Positions 23,982-32,014 of a stretch of 64,000 nt of DNA are shown piece after piece (positions within the stretch are counted from its first letter, which is position 1; each line of letters starts with the position of its first letter). The position numbers and the translations under genes were made by a program. The notes below the pieces were generated by a model, which was not told where the DNA came from, made no database searches, and saw only the letters and a list, made by a program, of their open reading frames with translations. Source of the DNA: JAFAMS01 sp049520515 (GTDB lineage Bacteria > Vulcanimicrobiota > Vulcanimicrobiia > Vulcanimicrobiales > Vulcanimicrobiaceae); the NCBI GenBank assembly GCA_049520515.1, contig JBEKPS010000003.1, forward strand, positions 310,001 to 374,000, given 5' to 3'.

Positions 23982-24947
23982 TTGGCGTTCGAGTGCGCTT
24001 ATGGTGTAACGCGCCGGGAAGCCGGCCTGCCGGTCTTCGTCGACACGCGATTCGACTTGGCATCGCTCACGAAGATCGTCGTGTCGACGGTCGCGCTTGC
24101 GCACGTCGCAGGCGGCGCGCTCAAGCTCGATGCGCCACTTACGCATCTCATTCCGGAATGGCGCGGAACCGCACATGCTACGATCACGCTACGAATGATT
24201 CTCGCGCACGACGCGGGCTTCGCGTCCGGTGCCGACTACCGCGGGCTGCTCGAGACCGGCGTGCGCGTCGAAGAATATGCGCTCACGCGCGAGCTCGTGG
24301 CCGCTCCATGCACGCAAGTTGTTTATAGCGACCTCGGTTTTATTACGCTCGGCGTGATTTTGGAACGGTTGCGCTCGCGCGGGCTGCAATCGATCGTCGG
24401 GGAGACGCTGGCTGCCGTGCGCGTCCCCTTGCTCGGATTTCGGCCGCCACTCGTTGAGCACGAGCGCATTCCGGCGACGGAGCGTGACGCGTGGCGTGGA
24501 CTCGTGCAAGGGACCGTGCACGACGAGAAGGCGCATCTGATGGGCGGCGTTGCGGGACATGCCGGATTGTTCGGTGACGCGCGCGACGTGGCGCGTATCG
24601 CGGAAATCTATCTTGGCGGGCTGTGCGGGCGCGATGCTGCGCCGGTCGGCATCGATCTGGTTCGTGAGTCGCTCGAGGAGCAGGCCTTCGATCCGGTTGC
24701 GCGTCGCGGACTCGGCTGGGTGCTGCGAACATCGGACGAGAACTCATGCGGAACGAAAATGGGACCGCGAGCGTTCGGACACACAGGCTTCACCGGGACG
24801 TCGATGTGGTGTGATCCCGATAGCGACATCAGCGTCGTTCTGTTGACGAACGCCGTCCACCATGAACGCGGCGATCTTCGCGCGCTGCGCGCTGCCGTCT
24901 GCGACGAGGCGGTCGAGTATGTGGAGCGATGCGCGCACTCGGCCTGA
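23982..24947 (+). CDS. Serine hydrolase, beta-lactamase class C/YbbE-like
   Basis: A 321-residue penicillin-binding-fold hydrolase. The S-x-x-K motif is DLASLTK near residue 25, the Y-x-[NS] motif is V-Y-S-D-L-G near 110 and the third motif is H-T-G-F-T-G-T near 267. In Bacillus the homologous YbbE (AmiE) accompanies NagZ and MurQ in muropeptide recovery, matching this context; D,D-peptidase or esterase activity is possible. TTG 23982 is the first ordinary start, yet the frame remains coding-like upstream to 23892 (P-D-A-A-L-R-A-A-V...A-V-L-R-V-E-H-R-G), as expected for the missing N-terminus, with only CTG codons (23898) available. The true start may be a CTG overlapping the nagZ end. Confidence 0.85.
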   Translation: MAFECAYGVTRREAGLPVFVDTRFDLASLTKIVVSTVALAHVAGGALKLDAPLTHLIPEWRGTAHATITLRMILAHDAGFASGADYRGLLETGVRVEEYALTRELVAAPCTQVVYSDLGFITLGVILERLRSRGLQSIVGETLAAVRVPLLGFRPPLVEHERIPATERDAWRGLVQGTVHDEKAHLMGGVAGHAGLFGDARDVARIAEIYLGGLCGRDAAPVGIDLVRESLEEQAFDPVARRGLGWVLRTSDENSCGTKMGPRAFGHTGFTGTSMWCDPDSDISVVLLTNAVHHERGDLRALRAAVCDEAVEYVERCAHSA

Positions 24948-26083
24948 TGTCGGGGACGTCGCTGGACGGGATCGACGCTGCGCTCGTCGATCTCATTCCA
25001 CGCGGCGACGGCTATGCGGTGACCGTCGTGCGGTTTGATAGCCAACCGTTTGAGTCGCGTCTTCGGGAGCGGCTCGAGGCCGCATTGCCTCCGGAGCGCG
25101 GAAGTACGGCCGCGGTCGCACAGCTGCACGCGGACTTGGCCGCGGCATTTACGGCAACGGCAATCGCGACGGTCGAAGATGAGCATGTCGATTTTGTCGC
25201 GACGCATGGTTTGACGATTTATCACGACGGCCCGCGCTCGACGACGCTCCAAATCGGGCGGCCGTACGAGCTGCGTGATGCGCTGCGCGCAAGCGTCATT
25301 TGGGATTTCCGTTCCGCGGATTGTGCGCTCGGCGGCTCGGGTGCGCCGCTGGTGCCGTTTGTCGATGCGATCGTTTTCGGATCAGGTGAAGAAGACCGCA
25401 TCGCTGTCAACATTGGCGGAATCTGCAATTTGACGGTTCTCCGTCGGAGCCAAAAGCCGAGCGACGTCGTCGCGTTCGACGTCGGTGCGGGTACGATGCT
25501 GCTCGATGCATTCGTCCATGAACGAACCGGTGAGACGATGGATTTCGACGGGAAGCTGAGCGCGAAGGGAACGGTCGACGAGAAGCTGCTCGAAGGCCTG
25601 CTCGCCGATCCATACTTTGCGCTCGAGCCGCCGAAATCGACCGGACGCGAGCAGTTTGGACGGCAAATGCTCGATGCGCATCGGCACGAGCTGAGTCGTC
25701 TCGGCGCGGAGGACGGCTGCGCAACGCTGGTTGCATTTACGGTGCGCCCGCTCGCGGACGCAATTCGGCGCTACGGCGCTCCAGGATCCCGCGTGATTCT
25801 TGGTGGTGGCGGTTCTCGCAATCCCGCACTCGTACAGATGTTGGGCGAAGCGCTCGGTGCGGGAGTGCCTATCGAGACCTCCGATGACTTCGGGATAAAT
25901 GCCGATGCAAAGGAAGCCGTCGCGTTTGCGATACTCGGATATGAAACGCTGCGTGGACGTCCGGCAAACGTTCCGCGCGTAACGGGAGCGCACGCACCGG
26001 CCATCCTCGGTTCGATCGTGCCGTACGAGCTTCCGGTGCTCCTTGCAAGGGTCGCGCTCGAAACGGTAGATGCGAATCGCTAG
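24929..26083 (+). CDS. anmK: Anhydro-N-acetylmuramic acid kinase
   Basis: A 384-residue ASKHA-fold kinase converting 1,6-anhydroMurNAc to MurNAc-6-phosphate with ring opening. The N-terminal phosphate loop GLMSGTSLDGIDAAL (residues 5-19), C-A-L-G-G-S-G-A-P-L-V-P near 135, N-I-G-G-I-C-N-L near 155 and the adenosine motif I-L-G-G-G-G-S-R-N near 290 are all family marks. Length is normal. Its ATG overlaps the upstream hydrolase by 19 bases and its end overlaps the downstream kinase by 14, so the recycling genes are translationally coupled. The product is the substrate of MurQ encoded 3.7 kb further along. Confidence 0.95.
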   Translation: MRALGLMSGTSLDGIDAALVDLIPRGDGYAVTVVRFDSQPFESRLRERLEAALPPERGSTAAVAQLHADLAAAFTATAIATVEDEHVDFVATHGLTIYHDGPRSTTLQIGRPYELRDALRASVIWDFRSADCALGGSGAPLVPFVDAIVFGSGEEDRIAVNIGGICNLTVLRRSQKPSDVVAFDVGAGTMLLDAFVHERTGETMDFDGKLSAKGTVDEKLLEGLLADPYFALEPPKSTGREQFGRQMLDAHRHELSRLGAEDGCATLVAFTVRPLADAIRRYGAPGSRVILGGGGSRNPALVQMLGEALGAGVPIETSDDFGINADAKEAVAFAILGYETLRGRPANVPRVTGAHAPAILGSIVPYELPVLLARVALETVDANR

Positions 26084-26978
26084 CGTCGTCGGTGTCGACG
26101 CGGGCGCGACGAAAACCCTCGCCGCGCTTGCGCATGATGAAAGAATCGTCCGTCGCGCGCAAGGCCCGGGTGCGAATCCCACGATCGTCGGTGTCGATGC
26201 GGCAGCCGACGTCATTTTGCGGACAATTCGCGAAGCGTCCGGCACGGAGACGTCCGAGACGATCGCGGCGATTTACGCCGGTGTCGCGGGCGCGGGCAGT
26301 CCGGAGGTCGCACGCGATCTCGAAGCTGTCATTGCGGCTGCGTATCCCGCATCGAACGTGCGCGTCGGCGACGACGTTGAAATCGCGTTGCGCGCCGCGA
26401 TTCCGGATGGTCCCGGCATCGTTGTCATTGCGGGTACCGGCTCGATCGCGCTCGCGAGCGACACCGGCGGAAAACTTCACCGTGCAGGCGGCCTCGGATA
26501 TCTGCTCGGCGATGAGGGATCGGCAGGCTGGATCGGATTCGAAGGAGTTCGTCTGCTCAGCCGTGTGTATGACGGACGTGCGCGTGACGAGGAAACGAGC
26601 CGTCTCGTGGCGCGGCATCTCGGCGTGACCGATCGACCCTCACTCATCCGTGCCGTTTATGCCGAACGAATCGACGTCGCGAACATCGCCGCGCTCGCAC
26701 CGAGCATCATCGCGTTCGCCGGCAAGGGGAATCGCGCGTCAAAGGCGATCGTCGAGCGCGCCGGCGATGAGCTTGCGCAGCTCGTCGTTGATGTCGCTTC
26801 TGCTGCGCACCTTACTGAACCCACAACTAAGGTCGCACTTTCCGGCGGGCTATTGCATGAAGAAAATCTGCTCGCTGCGCTGCTCAAAACCAAGATTGAA
26901 TCGGAACTTCCGAACGCCGTCTTCGTTGCGGGTGGTGATCCGGTTGAAGGTGCCGTTCGTCTTGCGAAGGTGGGCTAA
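26070..26978 (+). CDS. N-acetylglucosamine kinase (BadF/BadG/BcrA/BcrD ATPase family)
   Basis: A 302-residue ASKHA ATPase. V-V-G-V-D-A-G-A-T-K-T near residue 6 is the phosphate-1 motif; G-I-V-V-I-A-G-T-G-S-I-A near 115 and the glycine-rich L-S-G-G-L motif near 258 complete the ATP site. Members include eukaryotic-type GlcNAc kinase and bacterial MurK, which phosphorylates GlcNAc and MurNAc. In this operon it most likely phosphorylates the GlcNAc freed by NagZ. No Cys cluster of the activator-type (BcrAD) members is present. The 3' end overlaps the convergent FAD monooxygenase by four bases. Confidence 0.87.
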   Translation: MRIASVVGVDAGATKTLAALAHDERIVRRAQGPGANPTIVGVDAAADVILRTIREASGTETSETIAAIYAGVAGAGSPEVARDLEAVIAAAYPASNVRVGDDVEIALRAAIPDGPGIVVIAGTGSIALASDTGGKLHRAGGLGYLLGDEGSAGWIGFEGVRLLSRVYDGRARDEETSRLVARHLGVTDRPSLIRAVYAERIDVANIAALAPSIIAFAGKGNRASKAIVERAGDELAQLVVDVASAAHLTEPTTKVALSGGLLHEENLLAALLKTKIESELPNAVFVAGGDPVEGAVRLAKVG

Positions 26979-28213
26979 TCCACCCGGGGTGACAAGCACC
27001 TAACGTGCTCGGGACGCGGTCCTATCCCAACAATATAGGCAGGTATGTTCCGTAGCAGCGACACCCGGTCGAGTATGCGTAAGATCAGCGGCGGATTGAA
27101 GTGTTGCGACGTGTTGAGGACGCTGGTCATAATGCGATTCTGAATCGTGAGCTGTATGCCCTGAATGATTTTTGTCGGGAATTCGCGGCGCCGCTGAACG
27201 GCGTTTAGATCGCTCATTCGTAAGCTGCGATTCCGCAGTGGACCGGCGAGGAGATTGGCCGTCGCGACCGCATCTTGAATCGCGAGGTTGATGCCAACGC
27301 CGCCAACCGGTGACATGGCATGCGCAGCATCACCGATGAAAAGAAGGCCAGGGCGCGCCCAAACCGGCAAGCGATTGACGGTTACCGTCAGGAGACTGAC
27401 GTCGTCAAACGATTTGAGCTCGTGGACGCGATCGGCAAGATAGGGAGCGAGATCGACGATTCGTTGTCGCAAGTAGTCGATGCCGCGCTGCTTGATGTCA
27501 TCGAAGCCGCCCTTGCGAATGACGAACGCGCATTGGTAGTAGCTTCCCCTATTGATGGTGACGAGAATCCCACCGGGCGCGATGTTTCCGAATGCCGCGG
27601 ACCGATCGCTCTCTTTGCGTGAGATCCGCATCCAAAGAACGTCGATCGGTACTCCGTAATCGCGCGGCTGCATGCCAGCGCGCTGACGTAAACGAGAATC
27701 GCGGCCGTCGGCTGCCACGACGAGCGGCGCGCGTATCTCGAGCGGTCCGGAAGGCGACTGTGCACGAACGCCGACGACGGTGTCGCCTTCGAAGAGCAGA
27801 TCCGTTGCCTCAGTTTTCATTTCCAATCGGAACGTCGAAAGCCGCCGTCCTTGCTCCGCAAGAAAGCTGAGGAAATCCCACTGCGGCATGAAGCCCAAAA
27901 ACTTGCATGGCCCCGGAATGAATTGAAAGTTGACGAGCTTCAGCTCGACGCCGCCGATCCGGCCAGAAAGGTCATGAAGCTCGTCGTGCTTGACTTTCAG
28001 GAATGCGTCGAGCAGCCCAAGCTCTTGCATGACCGTGAACGTCGACGGATGGATCGTGTCCCCGCGAAAGTCACGGAAGAAGTCGTCGTGTTTCTCGAGC
28101 ACCATGACGTCGATGCCGGCACGCGCGAGAATATAACCGAGCATGACCCCGGCAGGCCCACCACCGGCGATGCAACATTGTGTGCTCGCGCTCTGCGGCG
28201 GCATCGATTCCAT
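26975..28213 (-). CDS. FAD-dependent monooxygenase (PHBH/UbiH-like)
   Basis: A roughly 412-residue class A flavoprotein hydroxylase. It shows the dinucleotide motif I-A-G-G-G-P-A-G-V-M-L-G near residue 15, an arginine-rich R-G-D-T-I-H-P-S-T region, the DG motif V-A-A-D-G-R-D-S near 162 and the FAD-ribose motif GDAAHAMSPVGGVGINLAIQD near 295. These enzymes hydroxylate aromatic or polyprenyl substrates with NAD(P)H and O2; the substrate is unknown. ATG 28213 is preferred; upstream codons overlap the divergent XdhC gene, and ATG 28204 is possible. It is the only minus-strand gene inside the peptidoglycan-recycling run and splits it in two. Confidence 0.86.
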   Translation of the reverse strand: MESMPPQSASTQCCIAGGGPAGVMLGYILARAGIDVMVLEKHDDFFRDFRGDTIHPSTFTVMQELGLLDAFLKVKHDELHDLSGRIGGVELKLVNFQFIPGPCKFLGFMPQWDFLSFLAEQGRRLSTFRLEMKTEATDLLFEGDTVVGVRAQSPSGPLEIRAPLVVAADGRDSRLRQRAGMQPRDYGVPIDVLWMRISRKESDRSAAFGNIAPGGILVTINRGSYYQCAFVIRKGGFDDIKQRGIDYLRQRIVDLAPYLADRVHELKSFDDVSLLTVTVNRLPVWARPGLLFIGDAAHAMSPVGGVGINLAIQDAVATANLLAGPLRNRSLRMSDLNAVQRRREFPTKIIQGIQLTIQNRIMTSVLNTSQHFNPPLILRILDRVSLLRNIPAYIVGIGPRPEHVRCLSPRVD

Positions 28214-28253
28214 CTGACGGGATTGTTCCCGCGCCGTGGAAGGGAAAACCCCC

Positions 28254-29342
28254 ATGATCGACATTCTGGAAACGTTGGAGCGCTGGCACAGCGACGGTCG
28301 TCAAATCGCGATCGCGACCGTTGTCGCCGTGGAGTTTTCGGCGCCGCGCGATCCCGGAGCGGCGATGGCTGTGAACGATCGCGGCGAAGTGACCGGTTCC
28401 GTGAGCGGCGGTTGCGTCGAAGGCGCCGTCTACGAAGAAGCGCAGGACGTCCTGCGTACCGGACGCGCGCGTTTGGTTACATACGGTATCAGCGACGCCG
28501 ATGCGATCTCAGTCGGTCTGACGTGCGGTGGCACGATTCACATTTTCGTTGAGATGCTGGACCCCGAAGTTCTGCGCCGCATCGCGGACGCCGTACGCCA
28601 GGATGCGCCGATCGCGCTTGCAATTGGACTCGACGGTCCAATCGTTGGAGGCGTGCGTCTCGTCACCGCCGACGGTGATCCGTTCGGCTCGATGGGCAAT
28701 GACGGTCTCGATTACGCCGTGAGGGGCGAGGCGCAGGCCCTGTTAGCAGCCGGCGACACCGTGGTTCGAGCGTTCGGCGCAGAGGGCGAGCCGGTCGGCG
28801 TTGACGTCCGCGTGTTCATTCGTTCGTTCACACCGAAACCGAACATGTACATCTTCGGCGCGATTGATTTTTCGCGCGCGATGGTCCACGTCGGCAAAGA
28901 TCTCGGCTATCGCGTGAGCGTTATCGACGCACGTCCGATCTTTGCGACCCGCCAGCGCTTTCTGCAAGCTGACGAGGTCATCGTCGAATGGCCCGATGAG
29001 TTCTTGGGAAAGGCGCCGATCGACGAACGTACTGCGCTTATCATCTTGACGCACGATGCAAAGTTTGACATTCCGGTTCTGCAGGTCGCCTTACGCACGC
29101 CCGCCGGCTATATCGGTGCGATGGGGAGCCGGCGGACGCACGCGGAACGTGTCGAGAAGCTTCGCGCGGCCGGCGTTACGGGCGATGAGCTTGCGCGCAT
29201 TCATGCGCCGATCGGTTTGGATATCGGTTCGCGAACTCCGGAAGAAACGGCGATCTCGATCGCGGCTGAAATTATCGCAATGCGTTCCGGGCGTAAGGGC
29301 GGCAGTCTATCGAAGAGCACGGAGCCCGTCCATGCTCATTGA
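28254..29342 (+). CDS. XdhC/CoxI-family molybdoenzyme maturation factor
   Basis: A 362-residue protein with the two standard halves: an N-terminal XdhC_CoxI domain (A-T-V-V-A-V-E-F-S-A-P-R-D-P-G and GSVSGGCVEGAVYEEA, then G-L-T-C-G-G-T) and a C-terminal Rossmann domain (Y-I-F-G-A-I-D-F-S-R near residue 195, G-A-M-G-S-R-R-T near 285, G-L-D-I-G-S-R-T-P-E-E-T). Such proteins sulfurate or insert the molybdenum cofactor into xanthine or CO dehydrogenases. No coxL, coxM or coxS lies in the window. ATG 28254 follows GGAAGGG. It overlaps the CoxG gene by 11 bases. Confidence 0.92.
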   Translation: MIDILETLERWHSDGRQIAIATVVAVEFSAPRDPGAAMAVNDRGEVTGSVSGGCVEGAVYEEAQDVLRTGRARLVTYGISDADAISVGLTCGGTIHIFVEMLDPEVLRRIADAVRQDAPIALAIGLDGPIVGGVRLVTADGDPFGSMGNDGLDYAVRGEAQALLAAGDTVVRAFGAEGEPVGVDVRVFIRSFTPKPNMYIFGAIDFSRAMVHVGKDLGYRVSVIDARPIFATRQRFLQADEVIVEWPDEFLGKAPIDERTALIILTHDAKFDIPVLQVALRTPAGYIGAMGSRRTHAERVEKLRAAGVTGDELARIHAPIGLDIGSRTPEETAISIAAEIIAMRSGRKGGSLSKSTEPVHAH

Positions 29343-29772
29343 GGATTCGTTCGTGGTCGAGGCATCGGTCGATCGCGTCTGGAGCGTGCTCAAGGACATC
29401 CCGCGCGTTGCGAGCTGCATCCCCGGAGCGAAGATTACGGAAACCGTCGACGATCGAACGTATCGCGCGAATGTCGGCGTCAAAGTCGGGCCGGTCAACG
29501 TGAGCTACGACGCGACAATCGTCGTCGAACAGCTCGATGATGCTACGCATCATGCGCAGTTCTCCGTGAACGGCAACGAGACGCGCGGACGAGGCGGCGT
29601 GCGCGCAGGAATGTCATCCGACGTCGAAGCGGCGGGGTCAGGCTCGCGCATAACGCTGCGCGCGGACGCGAAGATCAGCGGTGTCGTCGCCACCGTTGGC
29701 GGACGCTTGATCGAAGGCGTGGCGAAAAAACAGATTGCGGCGTTTGCAGAAAATTTGAGCAAGCTTCTGTGA
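29332..29772 (+). CDS. CoxG-like SRPBCC-domain protein
   Basis: A 146-residue START-like protein of the carbon-monoxide-dehydrogenase subunit G family: D-R-V-W-S-V-L-K-D-I-P-R-V-A-S-C-I-P-G-A near residue 14-33, then Y-R-A-N-V-G-V-K-V-G-P-V and a closing G-G-R-L-I-E-G-V-A helix. It is the short form lacking the usual C-terminal membrane anchor, which in Oligotropha CoxG serves to recruit CO dehydrogenase. Start overlaps the XdhC stop and its own stop overlaps the murQ GTG start, so it is embedded in this transcript. Role without a neighbouring molybdenum hydroxylase is unclear. Confidence 0.88.
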   Translation: MLIEDSFVVEASVDRVWSVLKDIPRVASCIPGAKITETVDDRTYRANVGVKVGPVNVSYDATIVVEQLDDATHHAQFSVNGNETRGRGGVRAGMSSDVEAAGSGSRITLRADAKISGVVATVGGRLIEGVAKKQIAAFAENLSKLL

Positions 29773-30659
29773 CGGAAGGCTTGCCGCCGACCGAAGCAGT
29801 CGACGAGGCAACGCGCGGTCTCGATCGGATGTCGACAGAGGATCTCGTTGCTGCGCTGATCGCGGCGCAAGGGCGAGCCCTTGACGCGGCGCGTGCGGCT
29901 GCGCCCCAGATCGCGCGTGCGGCGGACGCGATCAGCGCACGCTTGCGTTCGGGCGGAGCATTACACTATGTCGGCGCCGGCACGAGCGGACGTCTCGGTC
30001 TTCTCGACGCCGCGGAGCTACCGCCGACCTTCGGCGTGTCGCCCACGCTCGCACGTGCACACATCGCCGGCGGCATTGATGCCATGAGCGGCGCCGTCGA
30101 AGGCGCCGAAGACAATGCGGCCGGGTTCAAAGCGGACATCCATTCAAAAGATGCCGTGATCGGGATATCGGCCAGCGGCGGTGCGCCGTTCGTTTGCGCG
30201 AGTCTCGATCGCGCCAAAGCGAAAGGTGCCTTGACCGTCGCGATCACGAGCGCTCCCGATTCGCGCCTTGCGAAACACGCCGACATCACCATTGTAACGC
30301 AAACCGGCGCCGAACCGCTCGCCGGTTCGACGCGAATGCTCGCGGGTACGGCGCAAAAGATCGTTCTGAGCGCGCTTTCAACGGCGGTGATGGTGCGCTT
30401 GGGAAAAGTCTACGACAATCTGATGGTCGACGTCGTCGCCACGAATGAAAAACTTCGTGGACGCGCGCTGCGTCTCGTATGCACGCTGTGCAAGGTTAAT
30501 GAGGCGCGCGGACGCGAGCTGCTCGAACGTTCGGGGGGAAGCGTAAAGCGCGCGGTCGTGATGGAGCGGCTGGGCGTCGACGCCGATGCGGCGCAAACGC
30601 TCCTCGATCTCAAGCACGAGTCGCTACGCGACGTTCTGGAGAGCTCCCCGAAACCGTGA
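29769..30659 (+). CDS. murQ: N-acetylmuramic acid 6-phosphate etherase
   Basis: A 296-residue SIS-fold lyase that removes the D-lactyl group of MurNAc-6-phosphate to give GlcNAc-6-phosphate. Family signatures: T-E-A-V-D-E-A-T-R-G-L-D-R-M-S-T near residue 7-22, YVGAGTSGRLGLLDAAELPPTF near 60, the catalytic E of A-V-E-G-A-E-D near 115, and a UBA-like C-terminal helix pair. GTG start overlaps the CoxG stop (GTGA). It completes the AnmK-MurQ route; GlcNAc-6-phosphate would then need NagA/NagB, which are not in the window. Convergent with the MATE gene, with only three bases between the stops. Confidence 0.96.
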   Translation: MTEGLPPTEAVDEATRGLDRMSTEDLVAALIAAQGRALDAARAAAPQIARAADAISARLRSGGALHYVGAGTSGRLGLLDAAELPPTFGVSPTLARAHIAGGIDAMSGAVEGAEDNAAGFKADIHSKDAVIGISASGGAPFVCASLDRAKAKGALTVAITSAPDSRLAKHADITIVTQTGAEPLAGSTRMLAGTAQKIVLSALSTAVMVRLGKVYDNLMVDVVATNEKLRGRALRLVCTLCKVNEARGRELLERSGGSVKRAVVMERLGVDADAAQTLLDLKHESLRDVLESSPKP

Positions 30660-30662
30660 CGC

Positions 30663-31994
30663 TTACTGAATCGCGCGCAACGGCTTTCGTCGCCAAACGA
30701 GCTCGTAATAGAGGAACTGCAACGAAACGTTCACGATGAATGCCGCCGGATAGCCGTACCAAACACCCGATAGGCCGATGTGATGCGAGAGCGTCCAGGC
30801 AACGGGTACTTCAATTCCCCAGATCGAGAAGATCGAGATGAGCATCGGTACGATCACGGTGCCGCTCGAACGGACGATGCCGGAAATGACGGTCGCGTTT
30901 CCAAAGATCGCATAGCTCCACAGCGTGATGTTGAGGAGATCGCGCGCGATGTGATGAGTGTGCTCGCTGGTCAAGAACATGCCGAGGATCACGTTTGCGA
31001 AAGCATAGACAACTAAGATCAACGCTCCCTCAATGAGGTAGTTGAGCGCAACGCTCGAGCGAACGACGGCCCCCAGAAGCTCCGGCCGTCCCGCACCGAT
31101 CGATTGCGCACCGAAGATCGATGCGGCGATGCCGATCGAGAGCGCCGGAAACTGAACGTAGCTGCCAATCTGATTGACGGCGGCGTACGCTGCTGTGGCG
31201 TCCGAGCCGAAGCGGTTGACAAACGTAATGACCGCGATCTCGGCAAGCGAGACCATGATCATCTGCACGCCCATTGGTGCGCCGAGCCGTAACAGCGTCT
31301 GCACGAGCCGCATGTTCGGGACCATGGCTCGGAGGAGTTCGCGGCTCGGGGCGAGCGGATTGTGCTCGCGTGCGAGCGTTATTCCGAGGATGACGAGCGT
31401 GAGTGCGGTTGAGATTAAACTGCCGGCTGCAGCCGCGACCACGCCGAGCTTCGGCAGGCCAAACCATCCTAAGATCAGTGCCGGCGTGATCACCATCGTG
31501 AGTGCGGTGCTCACGATCAACGAGTAGAATGGAGTCTTCGAATCGCCGGTACCGCGCAAAAACGTTGAGTACAAGAGATACGTAAAGAGCAGCGGAAACC
31601 CGCCGAAGAAGACGCGCGCGTAGTTGGCGGATATGTCAAAGATGTCGGCAGGCGTGCCGATCACGTGCAGGAGCGGTCGCACGAAGATCGCGCACAACGC
31701 GCCGGCGATCACGCCCAGCGACAACCCCACGCCGAGAGTCGTTCCGGCAACGCGTTTCATTCGTTCCGTGTCGCCGGCGCCGTGCGCTTGACCGATGAGT
31801 ATGCTGCTCGCACCGCCGATCCCGAGCAAGAACGAGATCATCAGGAAGATGATCGGGAAGAGGTTCCCGGCTGCTGCGAGCGCCTGTGGTCCGAGAAATC
31901 GCCCGAGATAAATGAAGCCGATCGTTTGCCCAAGCGATTGCAGCACGTTGCTGAGCATCAACGGTACGAGAAAGACAAGCAGCGATTGCCACAT
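30663..31994 (-). CDS. MATE-family multidrug/Na+ antiporter
   Basis: A 443-residue, 12-helix MATE protein. The conserved first-helix L-V-P-L-M-L-S-N-V-L-Q-S-L-G-Q and F-L-L-G-I-G-G-A-S-S-I-L-I-G-Q-A-H-G-A-G-D segments (about residue 60) are typical of the NorM/DinF-like branch, and the N and C halves show the family's internal duplication. It exports cationic or lipidic compounds using Na+ or H+. ATG 31994 was chosen because homology begins there; the open frame upstream (to 32186) is antisense to the divergent DUF4127 gene, and GTG 32042 is an alternative. About 20 bases separate the divergent starts. Confidence 0.92.
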   Translation of the reverse strand: MWQSLLVFLVPLMLSNVLQSLGQTIGFIYLGRFLGPQALAAAGNLFPIIFLMISFLLGIGGASSILIGQAHGAGDTERMKRVAGTTLGVGLSLGVIAGALCAIFVRPLLHVIGTPADIFDISANYARVFFGGFPLLFTYLLYSTFLRGTGDSKTPFYSLIVSTALTMVITPALILGWFGLPKLGVVAAAAGSLISTALTLVILGITLAREHNPLAPSRELLRAMVPNMRLVQTLLRLGAPMGVQMIMVSLAEIAVITFVNRFGSDATAAYAAVNQIGSYVQFPALSIGIAASIFGAQSIGAGRPELLGAVVRSSVALNYLIEGALILVVYAFANVILGMFLTSEHTHHIARDLLNITLWSYAIFGNATVISGIVRSSGTVIVPMLISIFSIWGIEVPVAWTLSHHIGLSGVWYGYPAAFIVNVSLQFLYYELVWRRKPLRAIQ

Positions 31995-32014
31995 CGGTCG
32001 CGAATCATCGAGGG

